Numbered from the stretch's first letter, positions 52,848 to 62,013 are shown. The stretch is DNA of 64,000 nt from Paraburkholderia polaris (GCF_012927345.1 NZ_JABBGJ010000023.1:83319-147318); one strand, 5' to 3'. Numbers and translations are program-made. The notes: generated by a model from the letters alone, not told the origin.

Positions 52848-54002
52848 CTAGCGCCTCAACTTCCTGAAAAACTTGCGAATCTCGGCAGCGAGCAAATCAG
52901 GTTTTTCCATCGCAGCAAAATGGCCACCGCTCGGCATGTCGGTCCATTGCACGACGTTGAAGGTCCGTTCGAGCCACGTGCGCGGCGGATGATTGATCTC
53001 CTTTGGAAAATGGGCGAATCCCACCGGCGGCACGACGCGTTGCCCCTCGGCGAAACGCATCGGCTGCAGCCGGTTTTCCCAATACATCTGCATCGCCGTT
53101 CCAATACTCTGCGTGTACCAGTAAAGCGAAATGTTGGTGAGCAACTCGTCTTTCGAAAACACCCGCTCGATGTCGCCGTCACAATCGCTCCATGCGCGAA
53201 ACTTCTCGCCGATCCACGCAGCGAGCCCCACCGGCGAATCGTTCAGCGACGCCGCCACGGTCTGCGGTTTCGTACTGTGCATATGGGCATAGCCGCCTTC
53301 GAGCGCGGCCCATTCGTTCTTCTCCCGCAGATAGGTTTCCTCTGCGGGCGTGAGCGGCGTCTGCGCGGCGCCGCTTGCGGGCTCGTATGAGCTCGGCAGG
53401 AAGTTGAGATGAATGCCGTCGACCACCGGGTGATGCCGTGCCGCGAGTGCGATCGAGACACCCGCGCCCAGATCGCCGCCTTGCGCACCAAAGCGTTCAT
53501 AACCGAGGCCTCGCATCAGCGAAGCCCACAAATCCGCCACCTGAAACGCTGAGGTACCAGGCTCCAAGGAAGCCTGCGAGAACGCGAAGCCGGGCAGCGA
53601 TGGAACGACAACATCGAACGCATCGGCCGGATCGCAGCCGAATGCGGCCGGGTCACATAAGCGGTCGAGCAGTGCGTGGAACTCGAAAAACGATCCCGGC
53701 CAGCCATGCGTGACCACAAGCGGATAAGATGCCGGCCCGACGCCGCGCCGATGCACGAAGTGCACGCGCTGACCCTCGACCTCGGCGAGAAATTGCGGTT
53801 GCAGATTCAACCTGCGCTCGGCCTCGCGCCAATCGAAACGCTCGGCCCAGTACTGCGCGAGTTCGTGCAGCCAGGCGGAATCGGCGCCTTGCTGCCAGGC
53901 GGGCGACGGCGTCGCCGGCGCCCAACGTGTCGCGCGAATACGCTGGCGAAGCTCGTCTATTTCAGCGTCCGGCACGGCAATCTGAAACGGCTCTATCTGC
54001 AT
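52848..54002 (-). CDS. Epoxide hydrolase (EHN-type alpha/beta hydrolase)
   Basis: A 384-residue protein. An N-terminal epoxide-hydrolase (EHN) domain of about 95 residues precedes the alpha/beta hydrolase core: HGWPGS (oxyanion), nucleophile Asp177 in AQGGDLGAG and a catalytic His in SGGHFAAMEKP near the C-terminus. It would hydrate epoxides to diols; the native substrate is unknown. It diverges from the LrgA/LrgB pair at 54170. Confidence 0.93.
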   Translation of the reverse strand: MQIEPFQIAVPDAEIDELRQRIRATRWAPATPSPAWQQGADSAWLHELAQYWAERFDWREAERRLNLQPQFLAEVEGQRVHFVHRRGVGPASYPLVVTHGWPGSFFEFHALLDRLCDPAAFGCDPADAFDVVVPSLPGFAFSQASLEPGTSAFQVADLWASLMRGLGYERFGAQGGDLGAGVSIALAARHHPVVDGIHLNFLPSSYEPASGAAQTPLTPAEETYLREKNEWAALEGGYAHMHSTKPQTVAASLNDSPVGLAAWIGEKFRAWSDCDGDIERVFSKDELLTNISLYWYTQSIGTAMQMYWENRLQPMRFAEGQRVVPPVGFAHFPKEINHPPRTWLERTFNVVQWTDMPSGGHFAAMEKPDLLAAEIRKFFRKLRR

Positions 54003-54169
54003 GTCAGTTCATCCGGCACAGGGTGTGGGGATAACGGGCGCTTCCGATTCGGCAACGCTGGTCACGGCAATTCTGCGGGAGCGAAGATACAAAGCGGGCC
54101 CGGAGCGCACGAAGCAATCTGCATGGTACACAATGAGCGCACTTCCCGTTTGGCGTTCCGGAGACCACC

Positions 54170-54541
54170 ATGATTGCAGCGCTCGCGGCTCTACTCACGT
54201 TTCAATGCCTTGGAGAAGGCGTGTCATATGTGTTCCATCTGCCGGTGCCAGGCCCGGTGATCGGCATGCTGCTGTTGTTCGGTTTCATCATGCTGCGCCC
54301 GCAGGCCGCCGACGCGATCGAGCCGACTGCGCTCGAATTGCTGCGCCATCTGTCCTTGCTCTTCGTTCCGGCAGGCGTCGGCATCATGGTGTCGGCCAGC
54401 CGGATTCGCGGCGATGCGGTGGCGGTAATCGTCTCCATTGCGGTCAGCACGACGCTGGCGATCGCGGTCGCCGCGCTCGTTACGCGAGCGTTGATGCGGC
54501 GGCAACGCCGGGATCCGGCCACCTCGGAGGCCGCGCAATGA
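54170..54541 (+). CDS. LrgA/CidA holin-like protein
   Basis: A 123-residue membrane protein with four TMs and the CidA/LrgA pattern (PVPGPVIGMLLLFG and LFVPAGVGIM). GGAG precedes the ATG. The stop overlaps the start of the lrgB-like gene (ATGA). In Staphylococcus the pair modulates cell lysis; other work ties LrgAB homologues to organic acid or pyruvate export. Confidence 0.92.
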   Translation: MIAALAALLTFQCLGEGVSYVFHLPVPGPVIGMLLLFGFIMLRPQAADAIEPTALELLRHLSLLFVPAGVGIMVSASRIRGDAVAVIVSIAVSTTLAIAVAALVTRALMRRQRRDPATSEAAQ

Positions 54542-55278
54542 CCGCCATTCCGAAGCTCGGCGCCATCTGGGTCTATCTTGCCGCGAGCCCCTTGCTCGGC
54601 CTGACCATCACGCTGCTCGCCTATCTGATCGCCCAGTCCATCTACGCGAAGGCACGCTTCAATTCGCTCGCCAATCCGGTGCTGATCGCCGTGGCGCTGC
54701 TGGTCGCGCTGCTCGAAATCACGCACACGCCGTACGCCACGTACTTCGAGGGCGCGCAATTTGTCCACTTTCTGCTCGGGCCGGCGACGGTCGCGCTAGC
54801 GCTGCCGCTCTACCGGCAGTGGCCCAAACTGCGTCGGTCCGCCCTGCCGCTGATCGGCGGTCTCGTTGCCGGGTCGTTGACGGCCATCGTCTCGGCGGTC
54901 GGCGTGGCGGCGCTGTTCGGCGCTTCGCATCAGACTATCGCGTCGCTGGCACCTAAATCGGCGACCACGCCGATTGCGATGGCGGTGGCCTCCGAGATCG
55001 GCGGCATTCCGTCGCTGACCGCGGTGCTCGTGATATCCACCGGTGTGTTCGGCGCCGTTGTCGCGCGTTTCATTCTGAACGCGCTGCGTATCGTCGAACC
55101 GGAGGTGCGCGGCTTCGCACTCGGGATTGCGTCGCATGGCATCGGCACGGCGCGGGCTTTCCAGGTCAGCGAGGAAATGGGCGCATTCGCCGGCCTCGGC
55201 ATGGGCCTGAACGGGATATTCACGGCGTTCGTCGTGCCGGTGCTGATGCCGCTCGCGGCGCGCTGGTTTTCGATTTGA
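54538..55278 (+). CDS. LrgB/CidB membrane protein
   Basis: A 246-residue integral membrane protein with the LrgB hallmark motifs LGPATVALALPLY, PKSATTPIA and ASHGIGTARAF. Its ATG overlaps the LrgA stop by 4 nt, which fixes the start and shows coupling. It probably works as a complex with the LrgA protein in solute export or lysis control. Confidence 0.92.
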   Translation: MTAIPKLGAIWVYLAASPLLGLTITLLAYLIAQSIYAKARFNSLANPVLIAVALLVALLEITHTPYATYFEGAQFVHFLLGPATVALALPLYRQWPKLRRSALPLIGGLVAGSLTAIVSAVGVAALFGASHQTIASLAPKSATTPIAMAVASEIGGIPSLTAVLVISTGVFGAVVARFILNALRIVEPEVRGFALGIASHGIGTARAFQVSEEMGAFAGLGMGLNGIFTAFVVPVLMPLAARWFSI

Positions 55279-55441
55279 GAGCCAACGGTTGCCGTTCAGA
55301 ATGCCGCTCGCTTGCTGAACGTTGCTGTGGCCACCCGTGTTGCTGGTGGACCGCTTGCGCTGCCCGCTTCGCAACGCACCCTTCGCAATAGCCGGATAAT
55401 GAGACTTCCCTTACCTTACTCATCGAGAGGAGCTTGCTGCG

Positions 55442-56221
55442 ATGTCTGCCAATGAATCCAAAGTGCCGCGGGTCCTGTTGACGAACGACGACGGTATCGA
55501 CGCGCCCGGCCTCGCTGTGCTCGAAGCGGTGGCCGCCGAGCTCGCACACGAAGTGTGGGTGGTCGCGCCTGAGCACGATCAGAGCGGCACATCGCATTCG
55601 ATCAGCCTGCATTCGCCACTGCGGGTCAGCCGCCAGGGCGAGCGGCGTTTTGGCGTGGTGGGCACGCCGGGCGATTGCGTCGTGATGGGCGTGCGGCATC
55701 TGATGCGCGAGGCGCCGCCTACGCTGATTCTTTCCGGCGTTAATCGCGGCGGCAATCTCGGTGTGGAGACGATGTTCTCGGGCACGGTCGGCGCCGCGAT
55801 GACAGGCTTGTTGCTTGGGCTGCCGTCATTCGCGTTGAGCCAGACTTTCAGCGACCGCAACAAGGTACGCTGGGATACCGCGCGCGCACTCGCGCCAGGC
55901 GTGATTCGTCAATTGCTCGCGATCGAGCACGATATGCCCACCTGCCTGAACATCAATTTCCCCGACGTCGACGCGGCGTCTGCCGGTCCGCTCACGCCGA
56001 GCAAACAAGGCGTCGGACTCGTCGAAGATATCGAGGTGCTGCCGCAAGTCGATCCGCGCGGTATCGCCTATCACTGGTTGCGATTTCAACGCGGCACGCG
56101 CGCGAACGACCCCGATAGCGAAACCGCCTTGGTGGCGTCGGGACGCGTGTCGGTTACGCCGCTTGCGTTCGATCGCACGGACGAGCCCACTTTTGCGCGG
56201 CTCGCGGAGGCGTTGCGCTAA
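55442..56221 (+). CDS. surE: 5'/3'-nucleotidase SurE
   Basis: A 259-residue protein with the SurE metal site LLTNDDGIDAPG and VVAPEHDQSG near the N-terminus, then a Ser/Asn segment SGVNRGGNLG. It hydrolyses nucleoside monophosphates and acts in stress survival. It is not next to pcm or rpoS, the common partners, so it may be a second copy. It converges on the gene at 56240 with only 18 nt between the stops. Confidence 0.94.
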   Translation: MSANESKVPRVLLTNDDGIDAPGLAVLEAVAAELAHEVWVVAPEHDQSGTSHSISLHSPLRVSRQGERRFGVVGTPGDCVVMGVRHLMREAPPTLILSGVNRGGNLGVETMFSGTVGAAMTGLLLGLPSFALSQTFSDRNKVRWDTARALAPGVIRQLLAIEHDMPTCLNINFPDVDAASAGPLTPSKQGVGLVEDIEVLPQVDPRGIAYHWLRFQRGTRANDPDSETALVASGRVSVTPLAFDRTDEPTFARLAEALR

Positions 56222-56239
56222 CCCGCGGTCTGCGCAGCT

Positions 56240-57223
56240 TCACTGACCCAGCGCGCCGGTCCGACTCGGTGCGCCACCCGGTCCAGCCGGGTCCGGATTG
56301 CCGAACGCGGGAAGACTGCCATCGGCGCGGGCGCGGGCGATTTCCGCGCGCACGTGTGCGCGTGTTGTCGGCCCGCCCTCCGATTTCAACAGCGTGCCGG
56401 CAGCGGGCGCGAGCTGAGGTGCCGATGGCACGGGTATAGCTTGCGGGGATAATTGGGCTTGCGGGCCGGGCGGCGCTGAAGTCGGCTGTGTCGGCTGTGT
56501 CGGCTGTGTCAGTTGTATCGGCTGTATCGGCTGTGACGCAGCAGGCGCGTTGATTACGTTGGAGAGTACCTTCATCTCAGCCGGAACAGAGGATGGCGAA
56601 CTCGCAACATCAGGTGCGCCACCGCCACTCGCTTGGCCGCTCGACAGGCTACCCGCGCTAACAGCGGCTACTGCAGCTTCGGGAGCATGCCGGGTCTTCG
56701 CGTAACTGGAGGACGCACGGTTCGAGTGTTCGCGTGTCGCCAAGTGGCTTTCATGAGAGCGGCCGGTTTTCCCGGAAGACGGCGACGAAGATCGTGCCGA
56801 TTTCGCCCCTGGCTGCGTCGGCTTCTCCACATGCACAGCGCCGAGCGCGTGCTGCGCCTGCCCCGCGCGCGCCTCTACTTCTCTTTGCAGCGCAAGAACC
56901 TGATCGTCGTTCCGATGTGCTGACTGTACTGCGTCCAGTTGCGCTTGCGCGGCGACAAGATCGTTGCGCTGCAGACTGTTGCGCGCCGCCTGAAGGTTCC
57001 CGGCAATGGCCGCAGCTGAATCGCCGCGTGCAACGACCGGTCCGGTACTCACCGAACCGGTCACCATGTCGCCGCGTGTGTAATGAGCCGACGCAGTGTC
57101 GCGCTCAAAGCCGAGTTCGTCCGTAGACAGCCAGCTTTTTCCCGCCTGCGAAATATAAGCCGCGATCGCAACCGCGCCCACAAAAACGCTTGTGAGAACG
57201 ATCTTCCTGGGTTCGCTAACCAT
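56240..57223 (-). CDS. Membrane-anchored low-complexity protein
   Basis: A 327-residue protein with AGGGAG before the ATG. One N-terminal TM (about 9-27) is followed by a helical, coiled-coil-like stretch (about 70-120) and then about 200 residues rich in Ser, Pro, Ala and Gln, including a TQP/IQP tripeptide array from a 9-bp repeat. No known domain is seen. It resembles the Ala-rich protein at 38482-39291 in layout only. A 20-bp perfect palindrome lies 30 bp upstream (57254-57273). Confidence 0.6.
   Translation of the reverse strand: MVSEPRKIVLTSVFVGAVAIAAYISQAGKSWLSTDELGFERDTASAHYTRGDMVTGSVSTGPVVARGDSAAAIAGNLQAARNSLQRNDLVAAQAQLDAVQSAHRNDDQVLALQREVEARAGQAQHALGAVHVEKPTQPGAKSARSSSPSSGKTGRSHESHLATREHSNRASSSYAKTRHAPEAAVAAVSAGSLSSGQASGGGAPDVASSPSSVPAEMKVLSNVINAPAASQPIQPIQLTQPTQPTQPTSAPPGPQAQLSPQAIPVPSAPQLAPAAGTLLKSEGGPTTRAHVRAEIARARADGSLPAFGNPDPAGPGGAPSRTGALGQ
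56483..56536. repeat. 9-bp tandem repeat, six units
   Basis: Six units based on CGGCTGTGT encode the TQP-type tripeptide array (TQPTQPTQP and related) in the protein at 56240-57223. The 9-bp period keeps the frame if copies are gained or lost. Confidence 0.85.
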
Positions 57224-57551
57224 GACGTCTCCCTCTCAAATCGTGGACACGCGCGTTTGCGATATCGCAAACGTGCTCGAATTCATCAGAGGGTTCGCAG
57301 CGATTCAATCGATGCCGCCGCAACGACCGCGAGTTCGGGCCGGTACAGTCACGTACGAATAAGAGTGCCAGCTGGATGCGTGCTATCTACTATTTATAGC
57401 CCCCCAAACGCCGATCCGTCCGTTTGCATAGGCGTGTTGTCCGAAAAAGCCAGCTTGCTGGCCAGGCTTTCCTAGGACGATTGTTTGAACTGCGAAGCAA
57501 TAAAAAGCGGGTTTGAATTTCGCGTTTTAATTCGGCGAATGCATCGCGCGC
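57224..57551. other. Intergenic region, 328 bp, with palindrome
   Basis: Between the leftward gene at 56240-57223 and the stop of the EamA gene. It contains a perfect 20-bp palindrome (half CGTTTGCGAT, 57254-57273) that lies 30 bp upstream of the gene's ATG and could be a repressor site. No gene is seen. Confidence 0.6.
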
Positions 57552-58451
57552 CTACACGAGCGGCCCCTCAGTCTGTTTGCCGCGCACAGCAACCGCAATC
57601 GAGCTTCCGACAATCAACGCAATACCGAGCAGCGACATGCTGCCGATCGTCTCGTCCCAAACGATGTAGCCGAATAACGCAGCCCACACAATGCTGGTGT
57701 AGTTATACGGCGCGAGCGCACCGGCATCGGCCTGTCGAAATGCCATCGTCATCAGCAACTGCCCGGCCGTAGCGAATCCGCCGAGCAACGCCATCACCGC
57801 GAGGGCCTGGATCGAAGGCGTGCGCCACGCGAAGAATAGCGATGCCACGGTGACGATCGTACCGATCACCGTGAAATACAGCACCGTGGTGCCCGAATCG
57901 TCGGTGGCGCGAATCCGCTTGATCTGAATGATCGATAACGCGCCGAAAAACGCGCTCGAAATCAGCAGGACGGGACCAACCCAACTCGAATGCGAACCGT
58001 CCGGGCGCACCACGAAAAGTACGCCGACAAAACCGACCGCGGCGGCAAGCGCATCGCGCGGCTTGAGCGTTTCCTTCAGAAGGAGCGGTGCAAGAATGAT
58101 GACCAGCAAGGTCTCCGAGTACACGATCGCCACCGCTTCGCTGAGCGGCACATAGGGCAGCCCTGCAAAGAACAGTCCCGAGGCGCCGAGCAACGTCAGC
58201 GCGCGCAAGGTCTGGCCGCGCACATCCATATGCCTGAGACGCTCGATGAGCGGTTTGCCGCGCAGGCAGACTGCCACGGCAGGCAACAAGCCGAACACCA
58301 TCCGGAAGAACGTCACTTCATTGGCCGGATAGGCGAGCGCTACGGATTTCGCCAGGGCGTCGACGAGCGCAAAGCAGAACATCGAAACGAGAATCAGCGC
58401 GACGCTGCGCAGCGGCACGGCTGCATTCCGGACTGCAGTGATGGGCGGCAT
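57552..58451 (-). CDS. EamA/DMT-family transporter
   Basis: A 299-residue membrane protein with ten TMs in two repeated five-helix halves, as in the drug/metabolite (EamA) superfamily. AGGA precedes the ATG. Such permeases usually export amino acids, metabolites or toxins; the substrate is not readable. Confidence 0.9.
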   Translation of the reverse strand: MPPITAVRNAAVPLRSVALILVSMFCFALVDALAKSVALAYPANEVTFFRMVFGLLPAVAVCLRGKPLIERLRHMDVRGQTLRALTLLGASGLFFAGLPYVPLSEAVAIVYSETLLVIILAPLLLKETLKPRDALAAAVGFVGVLFVVRPDGSHSSWVGPVLLISSAFFGALSIIQIKRIRATDDSGTTVLYFTVIGTIVTVASLFFAWRTPSIQALAVMALLGGFATAGQLLMTMAFRQADAGALAPYNYTSIVWAALFGYIVWDETIGSMSLLGIALIVGSSIAVAVRGKQTEGPLV

Positions 58452-58625
58452 ACGTTTTCCTGGGAGCGCGCGAAGCAGCGCGCCGCTTTGATTTCACCCC
58501 GGTGAAAGGGTGGCGTAATCGGAAAACGGATTATGCCTGCGGCGCCTCGGCTGGGTGCAACCCGCGCGCAAAGCCAAAAGCGTTATGCGCGCAGCGCCAG
58601 CGAGTATCCGCTGCAAAGCGCGGGG

Positions 58626-58985
58626 TCAGCCGTTGCCGCCGTGCCACAGCGTGAGCTTGTTCACCACGACAAGCACACCCGGCACGGTTCGGGCGATTTG
58701 CTCCGCTTGCCGGATCTGATCGGCGCTGTGCACCGTACCGCTCAAGATCACTGCGCCGTCGCGTGCGCGCACGAACACGCCCGACACATTGAAGCCTGGG
58801 GCCTTATCGAGCGCTTGCCGGACTGCCATCGACAAACTGCTGTCAGACGGCGACGCGGCTTTGCCGCTTGTCATTGCCCGTGTTGCATCGGCCTTCGACA
58901 TCTCCCCGTCTGTTTGCACGCAAGCCGAAAACGCCGTCGTTATGCAGACGGTCGCCATCAGAACACGTACTCGTTTGCGGTTCAT
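58626..58985 (-). CDS. BON-domain lipoprotein
   Basis: About 119 residues with a lipoprotein signal ending AFSAC. The C-terminal 70 residues form a BON domain (VRQALDKAPGFNVSGVFVRA... in pieces, then GAVILSGTV). BON proteins are thought to bind membranes or phospholipid and often respond to stress. It starts at ATG 58985, about 40 bp from a LexA box and divergent to the AlkB gene, so it may share DNA-damage control. Confidence 0.85.
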   Translation of the reverse strand: MNRKRVRVLMATVCITTAFSACVQTDGEMSKADATRAMTSGKAASPSDSSLSMAVRQALDKAPGFNVSGVFVRARDGAVILSGTVHSADQIRQAEQIARTVPGVLVVVNKLTLWHGGNG

Positions 58986-59005
58986 GGTTTTGGTCCGGTG
59001 GAAAC

Positions 59006-59034
59006 TTGAGGCACGACCCAGAATACTGTATAAA
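59006..59034 (+). promoter_or_regulatory. Sigma-70 promoter overlapping the LexA box
   Basis: TTGAGG at 59006-59011 and TATAAA at 59029-59034 have a 17-bp spacer and point to the AlkB gene. The -10 overlaps the LexA-type box at 59026-59041. A second TATAAT at 59042-59047 lacks an equally good -35. Confidence 0.55.
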
Positions 59035-59041
59035 AACACAG
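59026..59041. promoter_or_regulatory. LexA (SOS) box
   Basis: CTGT-N8-ACAG exactly fits the LexA consensus core. It lies 67 nt before the AlkB start and 41 nt before the BON lipoprotein start on the other strand, and overlaps the likely -10. Control of AlkB-type repair by DNA damage makes biological sense; the binding itself is inferred. Confidence 0.75.
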
Positions 59042-59107
59042 TATAATGTGTCTGCATAGACGGCCCTTTGTTTCGTGTCCGGGCTATCGCTCCCCAAGGT
59101 TTGAATC

Positions 59108-59689
59108 ATGGTGTCCCAGCAAGGCCTGTTTGCCCCCGAGCCGGTGTCCCTCGTCAATGACGAGCAAGGCGGGATCCACTATTTGCCCGAGTCGATTCCG
59201 GCACTCGCAGCGCAACAGTGGTTCGACCAGGCAATTCAAAACATCGGCTGGCTCAGTCAGCGGCGGATGATGTACGACCGGGAGGTCGCGGTGCCCCGCC
59301 TGCTCGCCACCTTTTCCCGCGAATCTGAAGATCTGCCTGCGCCGCTGGGCGAAGCATTTGAAGCGGTCCGCTCGCTGCTCGGCGTGCCGTTCAATCGCGT
59401 CGGCCTCAATCTCTATCGCGACGGCAACGACAGCGTCGCGCTCCACGGCGACAAGACAGAAAAATTGGTACCGTCCCAGCCAATTGCCATCGTCTCGCTT
59501 GGCGCGACCCGTCGCATGTCGATCCGGCCGAAAGCGGGGTCCGGCCGGATCGTGCATGTTGAGTTGGAGCCCGGCAGTTGCATCGTGATGAGCTACACCT
59601 CGCAGTTCACGCATGAACACGGCATTCCCAAGGTGGCCGGTGTAACCGAGCCGCGTATCAGCCTTGCGTTTCGCTGCTATGCCGCTTGA
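59108..59689 (+). CDS. AlkB-type DNA repair dioxygenase
   Basis: A 193-residue Fe(II)/2-oxoglutarate dioxygenase of the AlkB superfamily. Iron ligands His113-x-Asp115 (LHGDK) and His171 (HEHGIPK), and the RxxxxxR 2-oxoglutarate site Arg183/Arg189 (PRISLAFR), have the spacing seen in human ALKBH2. It should oxidatively demethylate alkylated bases in DNA. A LexA box lies just upstream. It is shorter at the N-terminus than E. coli AlkB and more like the ALKBH2/3 type. Confidence 0.92.
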   Translation: MVSQQGLFAPEPVSLVNDEQGGIHYLPESIPALAAQQWFDQAIQNIGWLSQRRMMYDREVAVPRLLATFSRESEDLPAPLGEAFEAVRSLLGVPFNRVGLNLYRDGNDSVALHGDKTEKLVPSQPIAIVSLGATRRMSIRPKAGSGRIVHVELEPGSCIVMSYTSQFTHEHGIPKVAGVTEPRISLAFRCYAA

Positions 59690-59747
59690 GTCAGCTTCTG
59701 AGTTAGCTTCTGAAGCTGGTTTTAAGTTCGCTTCCAAGTCCGCTTCA
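59688..59747. repeat. Degenerate 12-bp tandem repeat, about five units
   Basis: Five related units around GAGTCAGCTTCT begin right at the AlkB stop codon. The 12-bp period keeps any reading frame. No gene covers the tract. Confidence 0.6.
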
Positions 59748-59786
59748 CGATCAACGCCATTCGCTGCGTAACGAAGCCCAACCCAC

Positions 59787-60902
59787 TCAGCGCTTCGCGT
59801 CTTCTTGCATCGTCGGGTAATCGATGTAGCCTTCCGCGCCGCCGCCATACATCGTGTCCCTATCCGGCTCGTTCAGCGGTGCGCCGACCCTGAGTCGCTC
59901 GACCAGATCGGGATTCGAAATGAAAGGCCTGCCGAACGCGATCAGATCTGCCCGTTTTGCCTTGAGCGTCTTCTGTGCGAGTTCCATGTCGTAGCCGTTG
60001 TTCGCCATGAACAATCCATCGAATGCCTGGCGCAACACCTGCAGATCGAAGCCGCCCGCTACTTCACGCGTGCCGCCCGTGTCGCCTTCGATGACATGCA
60101 GGTAGACGAGCTTGTGGGCATTGAGTTGCTTCACCACATAGGTGAAAAGGGGTTCGGGATTGCTGTCGTCGATATCGCCGAAGCTGCTGAGCGGAGAAAT
60201 ACGCACGCCGACGCGCTCACCGCCCCAGACGTCTGTTACGGCATCGGCCACTTCCAGCAACAGGCGCGCGCGATTTTCGATCGAGCCGCCATATTGATCG
60301 GTTCGTTGATTGGTCTTGTCGCGCAGGAACTGGTCGAGCAGGTAGCCGTTTGCCGCGTGGATTTCCACGCCATCGAAGCCGGCGGCCTTCGCGTTTTGCG
60401 CGGCCACACGATATTGCTCGACGATGCCCGCCATTTCCGAGGTTTCAAGTGCGCGCGGTGTGACGAGCGGCACGAAGCCGTCGTCGGTATAGGCCTGGCC
60501 TTCTGGTTTGATCGCCGAAGGCGCCACCGGCAGCGCATTACCCGGCTGCAACGACGGATGAGAAATGCGGCCCACGTGCCACAACTGCAGGTAGATACGG
60601 CCGCCCTTCGCGTGCACGGCATCGGTAATGCGTTGCCACGCCTGCACTTGAGCATCGTCATAAATACCGGGCGTGAACACATAGCCCTTGCCTTGCGGCG
60701 AAATCTGCGTCGCCTCGGCGATGATGAGACCAGCCGTCGCACGTTGCGCGTAATACTCGACAGCCAGTTCGCTCGGCACATCGGCCTCCTTCGCGCGACT
60801 GCGCGTCAGCGGCGCCATCACGATGCGATTGGGCAACTGCAGCGGCCCGAGCTTGACCGGTTCGAACAGGTAACTATCGATGTGCGCGGAGTCGGAAGAC
60901 AT
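59787..60902 (-). CDS. Old yellow enzyme family alkene reductase
   Basis: About 371 residues (start ATG 60902). FMN-binding OYE motifs are present: LPNRIVMAPLTRSRA, the substrate-binding HAANGYLLDQFL (His and Asn), GGSIENRAR and IAFGRPFISNPDL. It would reduce activated alkenes or nitroesters with NADPH. It lies in a leftward group with WrbA and the DJ-1-like protein, all linked to redox or electrophile stress. Confidence 0.94.
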   Translation of the reverse strand: MSSDSAHIDSYLFEPVKLGPLQLPNRIVMAPLTRSRAKEADVPSELAVEYYAQRATAGLIIAEATQISPQGKGYVFTPGIYDDAQVQAWQRITDAVHAKGGRIYLQLWHVGRISHPSLQPGNALPVAPSAIKPEGQAYTDDGFVPLVTPRALETSEMAGIVEQYRVAAQNAKAAGFDGVEIHAANGYLLDQFLRDKTNQRTDQYGGSIENRARLLLEVADAVTDVWGGERVGVRISPLSSFGDIDDSNPEPLFTYVVKQLNAHKLVYLHVIEGDTGGTREVAGGFDLQVLRQAFDGLFMANNGYDMELAQKTLKAKRADLIAFGRPFISNPDLVERLRVGAPLNEPDRDTMYGGGAEGYIDYPTMQEDAKR

Positions 60903-61307
60903 AGCGTTCCCTAGAAAAAGATACAACGCATCGAAAAGCCGCTAGATGTTCTGTAGCGCTGGTTGCAAGTGGCGCGAGCATCGAGCGGCCAGACTCAATA
61001 GATGGCGGCGCTAGCTGCCTCGTTCGTGGCGCTCGGCTGCGTCTACTGGTTCATACGTCAGCGCGGCGATCCGATCGGCGAAAGCACACACGCCCGAGCA
61101 AACCGGGCAGGAGTGGCTCGCCGATTTGCCGGTCGCGAGCGGCGCGAAGCAAGACAGCACGCAGGCGACTACTCTAATGATCGAGCTTCGCCCATCAGTG
61201 ATAGCCGGTGTCGTGCCGCAGCTTGCCGCGAGTGAGACCCGGCTGGCGGCGATGAAACAGGTCCAGTCGGCGCCGGACTGGACCTGCCGGCTATATGGCA
61301 AGCCGGG
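60903..61307. other. Intergenic region, 405 bp
   Basis: Between the OYE and WrbA genes. It holds the WrbA terminator at 61258-61286. Frames crossing it on both strands overlap one another and the hairpin, and none has a ribosome binding site. Confidence 0.6.
61258..61286 (-). terminator. WrbA terminator hairpin
   Basis: A perfect 11-bp stem (CAGGTCCAGTC and its complement) with a 7-nt loop begins 22 nt past the WrbA stop, and TTTC follows in the direction of transcription. Confidence 0.7.
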
Positions 61308-61928
61308 CTATTTTGCCGCGAGTTTCGCAGCGATCTGAGCGACGTGCCGCCCCTGGAAGCGCGCAATGGCCAGTTCGTTCTCGCTTGGATAGCGAGATCC
61401 GTCGGCCTTCGTGAGCGTGGTCGCGCCATACGGCGTGCCGCCCGTGATTTCGTCCATGTTGAGCAGACGCGTCTCGGAATACGGCACGCCAACGATCACC
61501 ATGCCCTGATGCAGCAGCGTGGTATGAAAGCTCGTGATGGTGGTCTCCTGCCCGCCATGCTGGCTCGCGGTGCTGGAGAACACGCTGCCGAGCTTGCCGA
61601 TCAGGCCGCCGCTCATCCATAAACCGCCGGTCTGATCGAGGAAGTTGCGCATCTGCGCGCACATGTTGCCAAAGCGTGTGGGCGTGCCGAAGATAATGGC
61701 GTCCGCGTTGCCTAGTTGTTCGACCGTTGCCACTGGCACGTGCGCAAACGCCGCGCGCGCCGCTTTGGCGCCGCTCTTCTCCAGTACCTCGTCGGGCACC
61801 AGTTCCGCCACCTGATAAAGTGAGACGTCCGTATCGGCCACCTCGCGTGCACCGTCCGCCACAGCCTCGGCCATTCGATAAATGTGCCCGTACATGCTGT
61901 AGAACACCACCTGAATTCTGGTTGCCAT
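61308..61928 (-). CDS. wrbA: NAD(P)H:quinone oxidoreductase WrbA
   Basis: A 206-residue flavodoxin-like protein with AGGAGG before the ATG. The FMN phosphate loop SMYGHIYRMA, the GTPTRFGNM segment and the Gly-rich FSSTASQHGGQE stretch match WrbA (type IV NQO). It reduces quinones by two electrons with NAD(P)H and protects from redox cycling. Neighbours are OYE and a DJ-1-like protein. Confidence 0.95.
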   Translation of the reverse strand: MATRIQVVFYSMYGHIYRMAEAVADGAREVADTDVSLYQVAELVPDEVLEKSGAKAARAAFAHVPVATVEQLGNADAIIFGTPTRFGNMCAQMRNFLDQTGGLWMSGGLIGKLGSVFSSTASQHGGQETTITSFHTTLLHQGMVIVGVPYSETRLLNMDEITGGTPYGATTLTKADGSRYPSENELAIARFQGRHVAQIAAKLAAK

Positions 61929-62013
61929 TGCCGCCCTCCTGGTTCGTCAGGTCACGCCTATGTCACCGTTACGTCGTCTCACCTTCACATCGCATTTTCA
62001 TTTCAGCGGCCTC

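Noticed and set aside
61011..61301. 96-codon minus-strand frame between OYE and WrbA
   Set aside because: It overlaps the WrbA terminator hairpin, has no ribosome binding site and conflicts with two plus-strand frames.
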